A stretch of 64,000 bases of DNA from UTCHB3 sp002050155. GTDB taxonomy: Bacteria; Bacteroidota; Ignavibacteria; Ignavibacteriales; Ignavibacteriaceae. Each line of letters opens with the position of its first letter. Within the stretch, counting starts at the first letter, position 1. The stretch covers positions 3,224,001 to 3,288,000 of the forward strand of contig CP129491.1 in NCBI GenBank assembly GCA_030584105.1, written 5' to 3'. Position numbers and translations under genes: made by a program. This document shows, in pieces, positions 24,484-34,795 of the stretch. The notes below the pieces were generated by a model. That model was not told the DNA's origin. It ran no database searches and saw nothing but the letters and a program-made list of their open reading frames with translations.

Positions 24484-25395
24484 ATGCTTAAAAAAAAAGT
24501 TCACGCAGGTGTTACGGCGCTTTTAAATACTTTTGCAATTAGCGACGCAGGCAAAGAAAGAGAAGTTAACGAAGATTATTTCGGTTATCTCGCGGACGAT
24601 TTTGGTTCTTTGTTTATAGTATGCGATGGTATGGGGGGGAATGTCGGGGGCGATCTTGCCGCAAGAACGGCTGTAAATACAATTTTGGAACACTTCTCTG
24701 AACTCCCGAACGAATATCATCCGCAGAAAGAGCTGCAAGCCGCTTTTTCCCGTGCAAACACTGTAATTCGTCAGATGGCAGATGAAGACCCTTCGCTAAG
24801 AGGGATGGGTTCAACTGCGGCTTCGGTTTTAATTATTGAAGATAACGCATACTTAGCACACCTGGGTGACAGCCGGGTGTATATTTTCCGGCGGGGTAAA
24901 TTGTTTCAGCTGACCAAAGATCACTCGATGGTTCAGCATATGGTTGACAAAAAAAAGATAAAACCCTCTAAGGCAGCGAACCACGAGTTGAAACATCTGA
25001 TAACAAAAGCGTTGGGTCCATTGGATGAAGTGTCGGCTGAAACAGCATTTCCGTTTCAACTTTATAATGATGATATTCTACTTTTATGCTCCGACGGTTT
25101 AACAAACGAACTGACTGATAAACAGATCAGAAATATATTACGAAAATATCCGATAAAAGAAGCGGCAGAGCACCTTTTGCAGGAAGCGAACGCTTCAGGC
25201 GGTAAAGACAATATTACCGTTCAGTTGGTGGAAATTTCGGGAATATACAACCTACCCGATGATTATAAGGATCAAAACCCTGTTACCAAACACATAGATT
25301 ATAAAAAATTGATTCAGATTAGTTATGTTGGGCTTGGCATTCTTGCTTTAGTGATACTGTTTTATCTTTCATACAAATTGTTTTTTAAGGGGTAG
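24484..25395 (+). CDS. PP2C-type Ser/Thr protein phosphatase with C-terminal membrane anchor
   Basis: 303 residues. The PP2C metal motifs are in order: REVNEDYFG, VCDGMGGNVGGDLAA, GMGSTAASVL, AHLGDSRVYIFR, LCSDGLTNELTD and GGKDNITVQLVE. This is the Stp1/PrpC bacterial type, which removes phosphate from proteins phosphorylated by Hanks-type kinases. A single TM helix (about 278-298) ends the protein, leaving the catalytic part in the cytoplasm. No kinase partner lies beside it. The stop is inside a 53-bp duplicated unit. Confidence 0.93.
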   Translation: MLKKKVHAGVTALLNTFAISDAGKEREVNEDYFGYLADDFGSLFIVCDGMGGNVGGDLAARTAVNTILEHFSELPNEYHPQKELQAAFSRANTVIRQMADEDPSLRGMGSTAASVLIIEDNAYLAHLGDSRVYIFRRGKLFQLTKDHSMVQHMVDKKKIKPSKAANHELKHLITKALGPLDEVSAETAFPFQLYNDDILLLCSDGLTNELTDKQIRNILRKYPIKEAAEHLLQEANASGGKDNITVQLVEISGIYNLPDDYKDQNPVTKHIDYKKLIQISYVGLGILALVILFYLSYKLFFKG

Positions 25396-25495
25396 AGTTT
25401 GGGATATGGTTATGCCCGGTGGTAGGTGCAGAGGCAGCGGTGGGGGTAGAGTTTGGGATATGGTTATGCCCGGTGGTAGGTGCAGAGGCAGCGGT
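25389..25495 (+). repeat. 53-bp duplication including the PP2C stop codon
   Basis: Copies 25389-25441 and 25443-25495 (offset 54) look identical. Copy 1 contains the last codon and TAG. Confidence 0.95.
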
Positions 25496-25653
25496 AAAAA
25501 ACATTTCGGTCGCAGAGTGTTTCCAACTCAAAAGATTTTAGGAGCAAATGCCCGGTAACGAGCGGCAGAATTTTTTGTTGACATTGAACGCTTTGTTACA
25601 TTACAAGGTTAAATTTTAATATTTACAAATTATATTTTACAAGAGACCAAATT

Positions 25654-26187
25654 ATGCAAAAAACCCTTTATTTTATGGCGTTCGCAGTTATTGTGCTGCT
25701 TGTCGGTTGTGGGAAGGATTCAAAATCGAACTTTGATGAAGCAAAGAAACTTAAATCAGAAAAAAGATACAATGAAGCGATTGCCATCTTTGAAAAAATG
25801 ATTGCAGATATGCCGGATGACGACAGTATCGTGGTGGCGTATTACCATCTTGGTGAACTTTATCGTATGCCGGAAATTGCGAAATCGTCGAAAGACAAAC
25901 TTAAAGCGATAGAAAACTACAAGAAAGTTTACGAGAAATTCCCCAAAAACGATCTTGCTTCGCAGGCGTTATTTCAGATTGGTTTTATTTACGGCAACGA
26001 GCTTGATGATATCCCCAACGCAACCGAATATTATAACAAAGTTATAAAGGAATACCCAAAAACAGAAGCAGCCAAATTGGCACAGGACGATCTGCAGTTG
26101 CTTGGTAAAAGCCCGGAAGAACTTCTGAACGAACGGATGAAAAAGAACGAAAATAACAAAAAAGAAAACAAGGTGGCAACGCCTTAA
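25654..26187 (+). CDS. TPR-repeat lipoprotein, BamD/YbgF-like
   Basis: 177 residues. A lipoprotein signal ends LLVGC with the lipid-bearing Cys at residue 19. Four or so TPR-like helical pairs follow, including KRYNEAIAIFEKMI, KAIENYKKVYEKFPKND, ASQALFQIGFIYGN and NATEYYNKVIKEYPKT. This is the style of BamD and related outer-membrane assembly lipoproteins, but it is shorter and could be an unrelated scaffold. It ends in a Lys/Asn-rich tail. Confidence 0.75.
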   Translation: MQKTLYFMAFAVIVLLVGCGKDSKSNFDEAKKLKSEKRYNEAIAIFEKMIADMPDDDSIVVAYYHLGELYRMPEIAKSSKDKLKAIENYKKVYEKFPKNDLASQALFQIGFIYGNELDDIPNATEYYNKVIKEYPKTEAAKLAQDDLQLLGKSPEELLNERMKKNENNKKENKVATP

Positions 26188-26229
26188 CTGATAATTGCTG
26201 AAGAGACTGAAAACTGCTGAAGTAATCAA

Positions 26230-27126
26230 TTGAATCAAAATGAAGACTACAGAAAGTACCTCGATCCTGCGGTTATTTCCAAACTTGCTTCCCTTGACAT
26301 AAAAACAAAATTTGTGGTGGAGGGCTTTATGCTTGGTTTGCATAAAAGCCCCTACCATGGGTTCAGTATCGAATTTTCGCAGCACCGCCCTTACATTCCG
26401 GGCGATTCTCTGAAAGATGTAGATTGGAAAATCTACGGGAAAACTGACCGTTATTTCATAAAACAATACGAAGAAGAAACGAACTTAAAAGCGCACATAC
26501 TGCTTGATACAAGCGCTTCGATGAGGTACGCCTCGCCGGGTAGGGTATCGAAGTTGGAGTATGCAAAGGTGCTCGCTTCGGTAATTGCGTTCATGCTGAT
26601 TAAGCAAAATGACGCTGCCGGGCTTTATCTTTACAGCGATAAGATTGAGAAAATCTTACCCCCGAAAGCCTCACGAATCTATTTGGATGAGATAATGAAA
26701 GCCTTAGCAGCCTCCGGCGGTGAAGGAAAAAGTGACGCTACACGGGCACTTGGAGAAGTGGTGGAAAAAATTAACCGACGGGGTATGATTATCGTAATTT
26801 CTGACCTTTTCGAGGATGTTAACGAAGTAATCGAAACAATCAAACGGTTAACCGTTACAAAAAGCAAGGTGGTGGTTTTCCAGATTCTCGATCCGTTAGA
26901 GAGAAGTTTTGATTTTGGCAACGACGCAATATTCAAAGATATGGAAACGGGTGCGGAACTATCCACACAGCCGCGTCAAATAGTTGCGGCTTACCGGGAT
27001 GCGTTCGAAGGATTTGTCTCAAAAATTAAGGCAGCCTGCCTGAACAGTGGTATTGATTTTAATCAGGTTGATACTGCACAGCCGTACGATGTACCAATTT
27101 CTGCATTTTTAAGAAAACGGGGGTGA
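26230..27126 (+). CDS. DUF58 domain protein (vWA-like)
   Basis: 298 residues from TTG 26230, no TM. The DUF58 core HRPYIPGDSLKDVDWKIYG is followed by a von Willebrand A-like domain with a MIDAS-type DTSASM (DxSxS) and VISDLFED. These proteins are usually encoded next to a MoxR AAA+ ATPase, and the pair is linked to maturation of metal-dependent complexes. No MoxR gene is in the window, so here it stands apart, following the TPR lipoprotein by 42 nt. Confidence 0.88.
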   Translation: MNQNEDYRKYLDPAVISKLASLDIKTKFVVEGFMLGLHKSPYHGFSIEFSQHRPYIPGDSLKDVDWKIYGKTDRYFIKQYEEETNLKAHILLDTSASMRYASPGRVSKLEYAKVLASVIAFMLIKQNDAAGLYLYSDKIEKILPPKASRIYLDEIMKALAASGGEGKSDATRALGEVVEKINRRGMIIVISDLFEDVNEVIETIKRLTVTKSKVVVFQILDPLERSFDFGNDAIFKDMETGAELSTQPRQIVAAYRDAFEGFVSKIKAACLNSGIDFNQVDTAQPYDVPISAFLRKRG

Positions 27127-27194
27127 TGGGACTTGGGCATTAATCTTTTTAAGGCTTCAGCATTAATCAGTCCAAGGTCCTGCATTAATTTTTT

Positions 27195-30100
27195 TTAAGC
27201 TTTGCTATTAACTTCCTTCAGAGGGAGAGTAAACAGAAACGAAGAGCCCACGCCGGGTTGAGAAACCATCCGGATAGTGCCGCCGTTTCTTTCCGTAAAA
27301 TCTTTACAGATCGTCAAGCCCAAACCCGTTCCTTTTTCCTGTTTTGTGCCCTCAGTGGTTAACACTGAACTTTTATCAAAGAGCCTGTCAGCGGCTTCCT
27401 GTGGAATCCCGACCCCACTGTCGGTAACGGCAAACTCAGCCATATTGTTATTTATTCTGGCAGAAATGATAATATCTCCCCCTTCTTCCGAAAATTTAAT
27501 AGCGTTCGCCACTAAGTTTTGCACGATAGTCTGGAACATGTGCACATCGGCGAAAATCACCAAATCATCCGGAATTTCATTAACAGTATTAAGTCTTTTT
27601 TCTTCCAAGTTCAGCCGTAACAGGTCAAGCAAAGAAGCAATTTTACCGGCGGGCGAAAAATACTCAGGCTCAAAACTAATTCTGCCGAGTTCAATTCTGA
27701 AAAGATCGAGCACATTTTCTATAAACAGAAAGAGGTTTTTTGCCACTTGTGCGATACTTCCGGTGAAATAACGCTTATCCTGCTCCGAAAGATCATCGTA
27801 ATCATTAGTTAAAATATCAAGATAACCTAAGATAGCAGAAAACGGGCTTTTCAGGTCGTGTGCAAACATAGAAAAGAAGCGGTCTTTCGAGTTATTTGCC
27901 TCTGTAAGCGAAGCGTTCGTTGTTTCAAGTTCCTCTTTTCTTTCCAACAGTTCATTTTTATACGCTTCCAATTCTTTCGTTCTCAGCTGAATAATAGCTT
28001 CCAACTTCTCGTTTCTCAGTTGTATCGCTTTCACACGATAGATATAAAGAGAATAAATTATAAAAAGTGTAAGAAAGACCAAAAGGAGCGAAAACCACCA
28101 TGTTTTCCAAAACGGAGTTGCAATGGTGATATTCATAAGTGCAGTTTCTTTCGACCAGATCAAATCTTTATTTGCAACCTTAACCAACAGAGTATATTCG
28201 CCTGAGGGAAGGTTTGTGAAAGTGACCAATCTGTTGGGTGAGGGTTGGCTGAACTCTTCGTTATAACCCTCAAGCTTGTAGGAATAAAGAATTTTCCCGT
28301 TAGAGTTTACATCGATCCCTGCCAGTTCAAAAGTAATATCGTTTTGGTTATAATTTAACGAAATGTGCTTTTTATAGATTGAAGAAGTGTCGAGAACTGA
28401 ATTTTCTATCCCGGGTGTTAAAAGAACCGTATGAGAAAAGAGAGAAATCGAGCGAACAAAAACATTGGGCGGTGTAGTTAAAATTTTTATATCATTCGGC
28501 TTGAAAAAATTAAACCCGGAAACCCCGCCAAAGAATATGGTGCCGTTTGGGCTTTTTGCGAAAGCACCCGAGTTAAACTCGTTGCTTTGAAGCCCATCGT
28601 CAACGGAAAAGTTTTTGAACGACTCTGTTTTTGGATTGAACTTAGAAATGCCCTTATTTGTAGAAAGCCAGAGAAAGCCGGAATCATCCGGAACAATCCC
28701 GTAAACCATCTCGTTTGGCAGCCCGTTTTTAACAGTGTAGAGAACCGATTTCCCGCCTTCAACGAACTTAACTAACCCTGTGGAGGTACCAAGCCAAATT
28801 TGGGAATTTACATCCGTGAAGATCGATTTAATCGCTCCGTTTGTAATCAGTTGGTTTTTATCAATAGTGATATTTAGTTTATCAATTTTCCCGGTTTTTT
28901 TATTGAAGCGGAACAACCCATTCTGCTCCGTACCCACCCATAGATAACCTTTTTCATCGAGCATTAAGGAAGCGATTTGGTCGTTCGACAAAATTTTTTC
29001 ATTTTCACTTTTGTCAGAAAACCCATCAAACAGGTCAGTTTCGGGGTTATAGACTACTAAACCGTTTTGCGTAGCGATCCAGAGTAAATTATCTTCATCC
29101 TGAAGAATTTCAAAAGCGTAAATCACGAGATTTATCTTTTTATTGTTGTTTCTTTGAGTAATTTTCCTGATTCTGTTTTGATCAGGGAAATATTGATACA
29201 GCCCGTCACCTTCAGTTGAAAGCCAAAAAGATTTCCCGCCGTCAACTTTATTTGGCAGAATTGCGTAAATATTTTTATTAAACTCGTTTTTGGAGAGGTT
29301 AACAACCGGAAGATTTTCTGCAATTCCGGTTGTTGGATTAAAACGGGCGAACACATTATATCCGCCGATGTAAACGGTTGAGTCATTTATCGGATAAAAA
29401 GACCTTATACTTCTAAAATCAACATCATTTCTTAATCCACCGACTAAATTAAACCTGTTTTGCGCTTTTGGAAAGATAATCAGCCCGTAACCGTTAAGCC
29501 CCACCCAAATGTTATCGCTTCGGTCTAACATTAGGGTATAGGGGAATTTCAGATACTCTTCTATTTTTTCATTTTTGAAAGCTCGCAGTTTTTGCCATTG
29601 CATCGTATGCAGATTAAGAGAATAAACCCCTGAAGCGGCAACCGCCACATAAATTTCTCCTTCTCTATCCTGAACAATAGAATAAAACGCGCTTAGCAGG
29701 GGTGAAAAATCGTTGGGGTGGGGAAGAGGACGGAATGAATCCTCATTCTTGGGTTTCAGGTAGATTTGTCTGTTAGTGGACACCAACAGCGAGCCTTCAT
29801 CGATTTGCAAAATTGAAGTAACGGCGACAGACTTTGCACCGGCGTCGCTACCGGGTTCCAAATTGAAGATTTCGGTTTTTCCCGTTCGTGGGTTATACTT
29901 CCCAAGATTTGCATCATCGGTTCCAAACCATACATTTGCTTCACGATCGATATAGATTGTGGAAATCTTCAAGATTCGGCTATTTGAGTGGCTTAAGCGA
30001 TAGACAATTGAAGTTTTCTTTGTGTTTATTTCATATTTTAGCAATCCGATGCCCGAACCGATGTAAATAACATCCCCTTTAGGATCACTTTTATCAATTT

Positions 30101-30524
30101 GAAAATAATTCAGCGGTAAAAATGAGTTGCGACTCTCTGCTGTCAGCTTGAGTTCAACTTTGGCAAATCTTTCGCTGCGCGGGTCGAAACGGTCTAAACT
30201 GCTGTTTGAGAGAGCCCACAAGTTACCATCACGATCAAGATCGATCGATTGGATAAAATTCTGTGAAATTGAATAAGGGTTTTGCGGGTCGTTTCTGAAA
30301 ACAGTGAAAGAATAGCCGTTATATTTATTTAACCCGTCTTTGGTTGCGAACCAAAACACTCCAAGGCTATCCTGAAGGATAGAGGTAACAGTTCCCTGAG
30401 AGAGGCCGTCATCAATCCCCAGATGCCTTAAATTAAATGTATTTTGCGCTGTTGCCGGGGTTCCCCAAAGCAGAACAAATGCAAGTAGTATTTTTGAAGC
30501 TAACCGGGTTTTGAAAAAATTCAT
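27195..30524 (-). CDS. Reg_prop/Y_Y_Y-type sensor histidine kinase without receiver or HTH
   Basis: About 1109 residues from ATG 30524; a TTG at 30566 would add 14 residues before the signal peptide. After the signal (ending TATAQ) come some fourteen regulator-propeller repeats with marks like LGVFWFATKDGLNKYNG and GYLWVGTEQNGLFRFN, which form two seven-bladed propellers, then a Y_Y_Y domain, one TM (about 815-835), HisKA with FAHDLKSPFSAILGY, and HATPase with N-box NLVANAIKFS, DSGVGIP and GTGLGLTIC. The layout is that of hybrid two-component (HTCS) sensors of Bacteroidota, but the receiver and AraC-type domains are absent, so it must signal to a separate regulator. Confidence 0.92.
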   Translation of the reverse strand: MNFFKTRLASKILLAFVLLWGTPATAQNTFNLRHLGIDDGLSQGTVTSILQDSLGVFWFATKDGLNKYNGYSFTVFRNDPQNPYSISQNFIQSIDLDRDGNLWALSNSSLDRFDPRSERFAKVELKLTAESRNSFLPLNYFQIDKSDPKGDVIYIGSGIGLLKYEINTKKTSIVYRLSHSNSRILKISTIYIDREANVWFGTDDANLGKYNPRTGKTEIFNLEPGSDAGAKSVAVTSILQIDEGSLLVSTNRQIYLKPKNEDSFRPLPHPNDFSPLLSAFYSIVQDREGEIYVAVAASGVYSLNLHTMQWQKLRAFKNEKIEEYLKFPYTLMLDRSDNIWVGLNGYGLIIFPKAQNRFNLVGGLRNDVDFRSIRSFYPINDSTVYIGGYNVFARFNPTTGIAENLPVVNLSKNEFNKNIYAILPNKVDGGKSFWLSTEGDGLYQYFPDQNRIRKITQRNNNKKINLVIYAFEILQDEDNLLWIATQNGLVVYNPETDLFDGFSDKSENEKILSNDQIASLMLDEKGYLWVGTEQNGLFRFNKKTGKIDKLNITIDKNQLITNGAIKSIFTDVNSQIWLGTSTGLVKFVEGGKSVLYTVKNGLPNEMVYGIVPDDSGFLWLSTNKGISKFNPKTESFKNFSVDDGLQSNEFNSGAFAKSPNGTIFFGGVSGFNFFKPNDIKILTTPPNVFVRSISLFSHTVLLTPGIENSVLDTSSIYKKHISLNYNQNDITFELAGIDVNSNGKILYSYKLEGYNEEFSQPSPNRLVTFTNLPSGEYTLLVKVANKDLIWSKETALMNITIATPFWKTWWFSLLLVFLTLFIIYSLYIYRVKAIQLRNEKLEAIIQLRTKELEAYKNELLERKEELETTNASLTEANNSKDRFFSMFAHDLKSPFSAILGYLDILTNDYDDLSEQDKRYFTGSIAQVAKNLFLFIENVLDLFRIELGRISFEPEYFSPAGKIASLLDLLRLNLEEKRLNTVNEIPDDLVIFADVHMFQTIVQNLVANAIKFSEEGGDIIISARINNNMAEFAVTDSGVGIPQEAADRLFDKSSVLTTEGTKQEKGTGLGLTICKDFTERNGGTIRMVSQPGVGSSFLFTLPLKEVNSKA

Positions 30525-30600
30525 ACAATTAAGAGTGAAAACGGAATAATTTGGGATAAAATTCAAAAAAAATAAAAAGAAATTTTAGAAATTTTACTAA

Positions 30601-30635
30601 TTTGCAAAAAAAAAAGAATAAAATATTTATCTTTG
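30601..30635 (+). promoter_or_regulatory. Possible Bacteroidota-type promoter of the MASE1 kinase gene
   Basis: TTTG at 30601-30604 and TATCTTTG at 30628-30635 (TAnnTTTG), spacer 23 nt, slightly long. It lies 47 nt before the TTG at 30682. Confidence 0.4.
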
Positions 30636-30681
30636 ATCACGAAATAAAATATTACCAAGAGAATAACCAAAAAATTAGAAA

Positions 30682-33600
30682 TTGAGCCGAAAAAACAGAA
30701 CTTTGCGGTTTGTCGAGTTCACGATTTTATTCAGTTTACTTGTATGGCTGGCACTTCACTACAGATTTGAAGCTGAGCAGGTTTCGCCGTACTGGCCCTC
30801 ATCTGCTTTTTTGCTTGCAGCTTTGTATGTGTTTGAGAAGTAAGGATCATATTTGGGCGCTTTGTCTTTCTTATATTGCGGATGTTGTGCCTACAGTGAT
30901 CTACGGAATGGGTGTAATACCCTCGGGCTATCTGGCACTAACGAGTATCGGCGGAACATATTTGCTCTATTTATATCTGCAACGAACCAGCCCGGTTCTG
31001 ACAACACTATCTTCAACATCTTCCATAGTTAATTTTATTGTTGCTGCTTTCGTTAAAACCGTTTTAGGTGCCTCTGTTGGTGCTTATGGCATTTACCTGA
31101 TATACGGCACTGCGGTTGACAGTATTGATGCAATAAAAATTTGGACATTAGCCGAGTGGAGTGGTTTTCTGCTTCTTACACCCGCATTTATGAATTGGTT
31201 GAGACTTGGCTTTTCTAAGTTCAACCCTGCCAATTTATCCACAAGGCAACTGATAGAAGGGGTGGTGGTTCTCCTCTATTTCTCTTTAGTGGTGATGTTC
31301 ACTCAATCCGGTAAAGGGATTCAGAACGACTATTTGTTCAAATATCTTTCGATTCCGGGGTTAGTCTGGGCACTCTTCCGATTTAAGCGGCAGACAAATT
31401 TCTATTTACTTTTTGGTTTATATGTTCTTCTGAATCTTTCAATAGTTGAGAATGCCGGTGAATACGCATTTAAAAATGAAGAGTTTAAGGATGCGATTTT
31501 AGATTTGAACCTCTTTTTGTGCGTTATGGGCACCGTTTCTCTCTTTATTCTAACTTCTTTACGCATTCAGGCAATCAGCATCAATGAATTAAATGCCGGG
31601 CGGGAAGATTTACGCGAAATTTTTGAAAACACACCGGTGCCTTACATTGTATTAGATGGAAAAGGACGGGCGATTTCGTGGAATGAAAAATTCACTGAAA
31701 TGCTCGGCACGAATGATCTTTCGTTAAAGAACAAACCTTTCAAAGAGTTTCTCGAGCCTTCCTCGGTTGCACGGTTTGAAGCAATGCTTTATGGGACCCA
31801 GCCGGAATTTGCGCTGAAAACTAACATGATAACACGACACGAAAACTTTGTAAGGGTAGTTTTGCGTGTTAAGCGAAGCGGAAGTTCGAACCGGCAATAT
31901 TATTGTTCAGTTGAAAATCTGTCTGAGAAAAGAAATATTGAAGATGCCGCTAAAATGGCGGAGGAGAGGTTCAGATACCTCTTCAATAACTCACCCGAAG
32001 GAATTTTGACTGTTAACAGTAACGATGGAACAATACTTGAGAGCAATGGTGTTGCTCAGAAATATCTGAATTTGAGGTTCAAAACCAAGCAAAAGATTCA
32101 TCGGGTGCTCGGATTAGGTGAGGAACAAAGAACTGAAATTGAAAACAAACTTAAAGAAGGATTACAGCCGGAATTAACCGTTAGTCTGGGGAATCTTGAC
32201 GGAAGCAAAATTCATTTAGATTTAGTGATAAAAAGGATAATTTCAGACGAGGGTGGGTTCGATTTTTATCTGTTTAAGGACATTACAGGTCAGCGCAAGA
32301 ACGAAAAAATATTGAGAATGAACCGTCTGCGTTTAGAGGCAATGTTAAGGATTAAAGAGAACACCTCACTTTCTGAGTTGGAACTTTTGGTTGAAGTTGC
32401 CGAAGAAACGAGAAAAGTTACCTTTGCCAAGGAAGCGGTTATTTTTCAATTTACTGAAAACGAAGTGCTGGCAGCACAGCGAAGAAATGAGATTTCATTC
32501 AGCAGCAGGTTCACAAATGAAGAATTTGAAAAGAGCGATTTGCGCAGAGAATGGGAGCCGCTGTTTACTTCTTCGGCGCCACTTCGTGCGAAAAGATTAG
32601 ACCCCACATCGAAAGAGGGTGCGGGTGAATTCTTGATGATTTTCCCTTCAACTGAAAAACATCCGTTTAAATTAGCGATCGGTGTTGCCTCAGATGATGA
32701 CTACGATGAAGGCGAACTTGACCATTTTACTCTCTTCAGCGAATCGATCGTTGCTCTTTTTGTAAAGGTTGCGGCAGATGTTGAAAACCGGAACCTTTCG
32801 CTTGCTGTACAGCAAAGCCCTGCCTCGATTGTAATGACTGACCTCGAGGGGAAAATACGCTATGTTAACCCCAAGTTTGAAAAAACCACGGGCTACACAT
32901 TAGAAGAAGTGAAAGGAAAAACGCCGCGGGTGATAAAATCGGGTGAAACTTCACCTGATGTATATAAAGAACTTTGGAAAACGATAAAAAGCGGAAAACC
33001 TTGGAAAGGAATCTTTCACAACCGTAAAAAGAACGGTGAACTCTATTGGGAGTCGCAAACGATTTCACCGATTAAAGATAATAATGGTGTAATTACAGGC
33101 TTTCTGGCCGTTAAGAATGACATAACTTTAGAGCGTCAGAGGGAAGAAGAACTACACAGGAGGGAGCAGAGATTTTCCGCTATTTGGAACACTTCTTTGG
33201 ATGCAATGAGACTAACCGACCGGAACGGAGTAGTGGTGATGGTTAACAAAGCTTACTGTCAGTTAATCGGTGAACCGGAGGAAAAGATATTAGGGAAAGT
33301 GTATTCTGAATATTTAGAACCGGATTTTCACCATGATTCGTTAGAAAGATATAAACAAAAGTTTGCTTTAGGAAACATTCCTGCATATCAGGAATCGTTG
33401 ATTCATCTTCGATCAGGGATTAAGAAGTGGGTGGATATTCTCAGCCGAATGTTTGAGGGAGACGACGGCGAACCGTTACTTTTGAGTATTTTCAGAGATA
33501 TCACCACTCAAAAGAGAAGAGAAGCAGAGCTTCAGGATGCAATTCATAAAGCGGAGGAAATGAACAGGATTAAAAACACCTTCCTCGCTAACATGAGCCA

Positions 33601-34648
33601 CGAGTTGAGAACTCCTTTGATCAATATCATGGGGTATTCTGAAATTCTTGCTGATGAAATTGATGACCCGACACATCACGAGATGCTGGAATCAATCCAA
33701 AAAGGTGGGGAAAGGTTGAGGGACACGCTTGAATCGATTCTTGATCTTTCAAACATTGAATCGGACAAATTCGACACCTTGGTTACTGTTCATAACCTGA
33801 ACAAAACAGCAGAAAAAGTATTTAAAGAATACCGGGAAGCGGCAAAATCAAAAGGGCTGGGCTTTATTCTCGAACTTTGTGACCAAACCCCGACTGCGCT
33901 GATAGATGAAAAATTTATATATCAGGTGATTGATAATTTGGTGAATAATGCCCTTAAATATACGGATTCGGGGTTTGTGCGCATTTCAACTGAAATAGTG
34001 GGTTCCGGCGGAAGAAAATCTTCGGTTGTTACCGTTCAGGATACCGGAATTGGAATTAAGCCTGAGAACATGCAGGTAATTTTCGAACCGTTCCGGCAGG
34101 GTGACGAGGGGCTTGGAAGGCAATATGAGGGTGCCGGTATTGGCCTTACCGTTGCGCGAAAATATGTTGAAATTATGGGAGGGGAACTTACCGTTGAAAG
34201 TAACCCTAACCATGGGTCTGTTTTCAGGGTTTCTTTTGTTTACACTTCTGAAGATCAGTTGGAGATTGATTATCAGGACGCAGACGATAAGAAATTAATT
34301 CTGATAGTTGAAGATGACCAAACAGCCGCCAACCTTATGCGGATGTATTTAATGCAGAACTACAGAACTATCGTTGTTATGCACTCAGAGGAGGCAATGG
34401 CGGTGTTGGGTGAGCAGAAAGTAGATTTGGTGATTGTGGATATTAATCTGCCGGGAAGTGAGAATGGTATAGAACTCAGGGATAAAATTAAGGAGATACC
34501 TCTATACCATGAGTTACCGATAATTGCAATTACAGCGTATTCGCTTCCGGGTGATCAGTTGAGGTTCAAGGAGATCGGGTTCGAAGCCTTTCTCGAGAAA
34601 CCTTTCAAACGGGAAGATTTTATGAACTTAGTTGCTTCGTTGGTTTAG
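30682..34648 (+). CDS. MASE1-PAS-GAF hybrid histidine kinase, frameshifted near the N-terminus
   Basis: The natural N-terminus is in a different frame from the long ORF. From TTG 30682 a 53-codon frame reads a membrane segment (TILFSLLVWLALHYRFEAE, then PYWPSSAFLLAALYVFEK, a MASE1 opening) and stops at TAA 30841-30843. Removing one T there (TTT GAG AAG T AAG GAT) joins it to the open frame that runs to 34648. The rest has more MASE1 helices, PAS domains near 300-410, 425-530, 700-815 and 825-940 of the long ORF, a GAF-like region (545-690), HisKA with NMSHELRTPL, HATPase with NLVNNALKYT and DTGIGIKPENM, and a receiver with DINLPGSENG and K in LEKPFK. It may be a true frameshift, a sequencing error or +1 recoding. 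Confidence 0.85.
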
Positions 34649-34795
34649 CTGTTTATCCTCGGTTGGTTCGTTCGTCTTTACGGATATTTAAACTGACAAT
34701 TCTTTTTGTAACCTGTGTATTTTCCATTTAACCGGCCAGTTATTACCCTTTTTACACGGGTATCCTCCTTATCCTCCTTAACCCCCTTATTCTCC

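Noticed and set aside
27195..30524. Full hybrid two-component (HTCS) regulator
   Set aside because: The protein ends after the HATPase domain; no receiver or AraC-type HTH follows.
30710..30841. N-terminus of the MASE1 kinase as given by the long open frame
   Set aside because: These residues (SSSRFYSVYLYGW...) are out of frame with the MASE1 opening, which is in the frame starting at TTG 30682.
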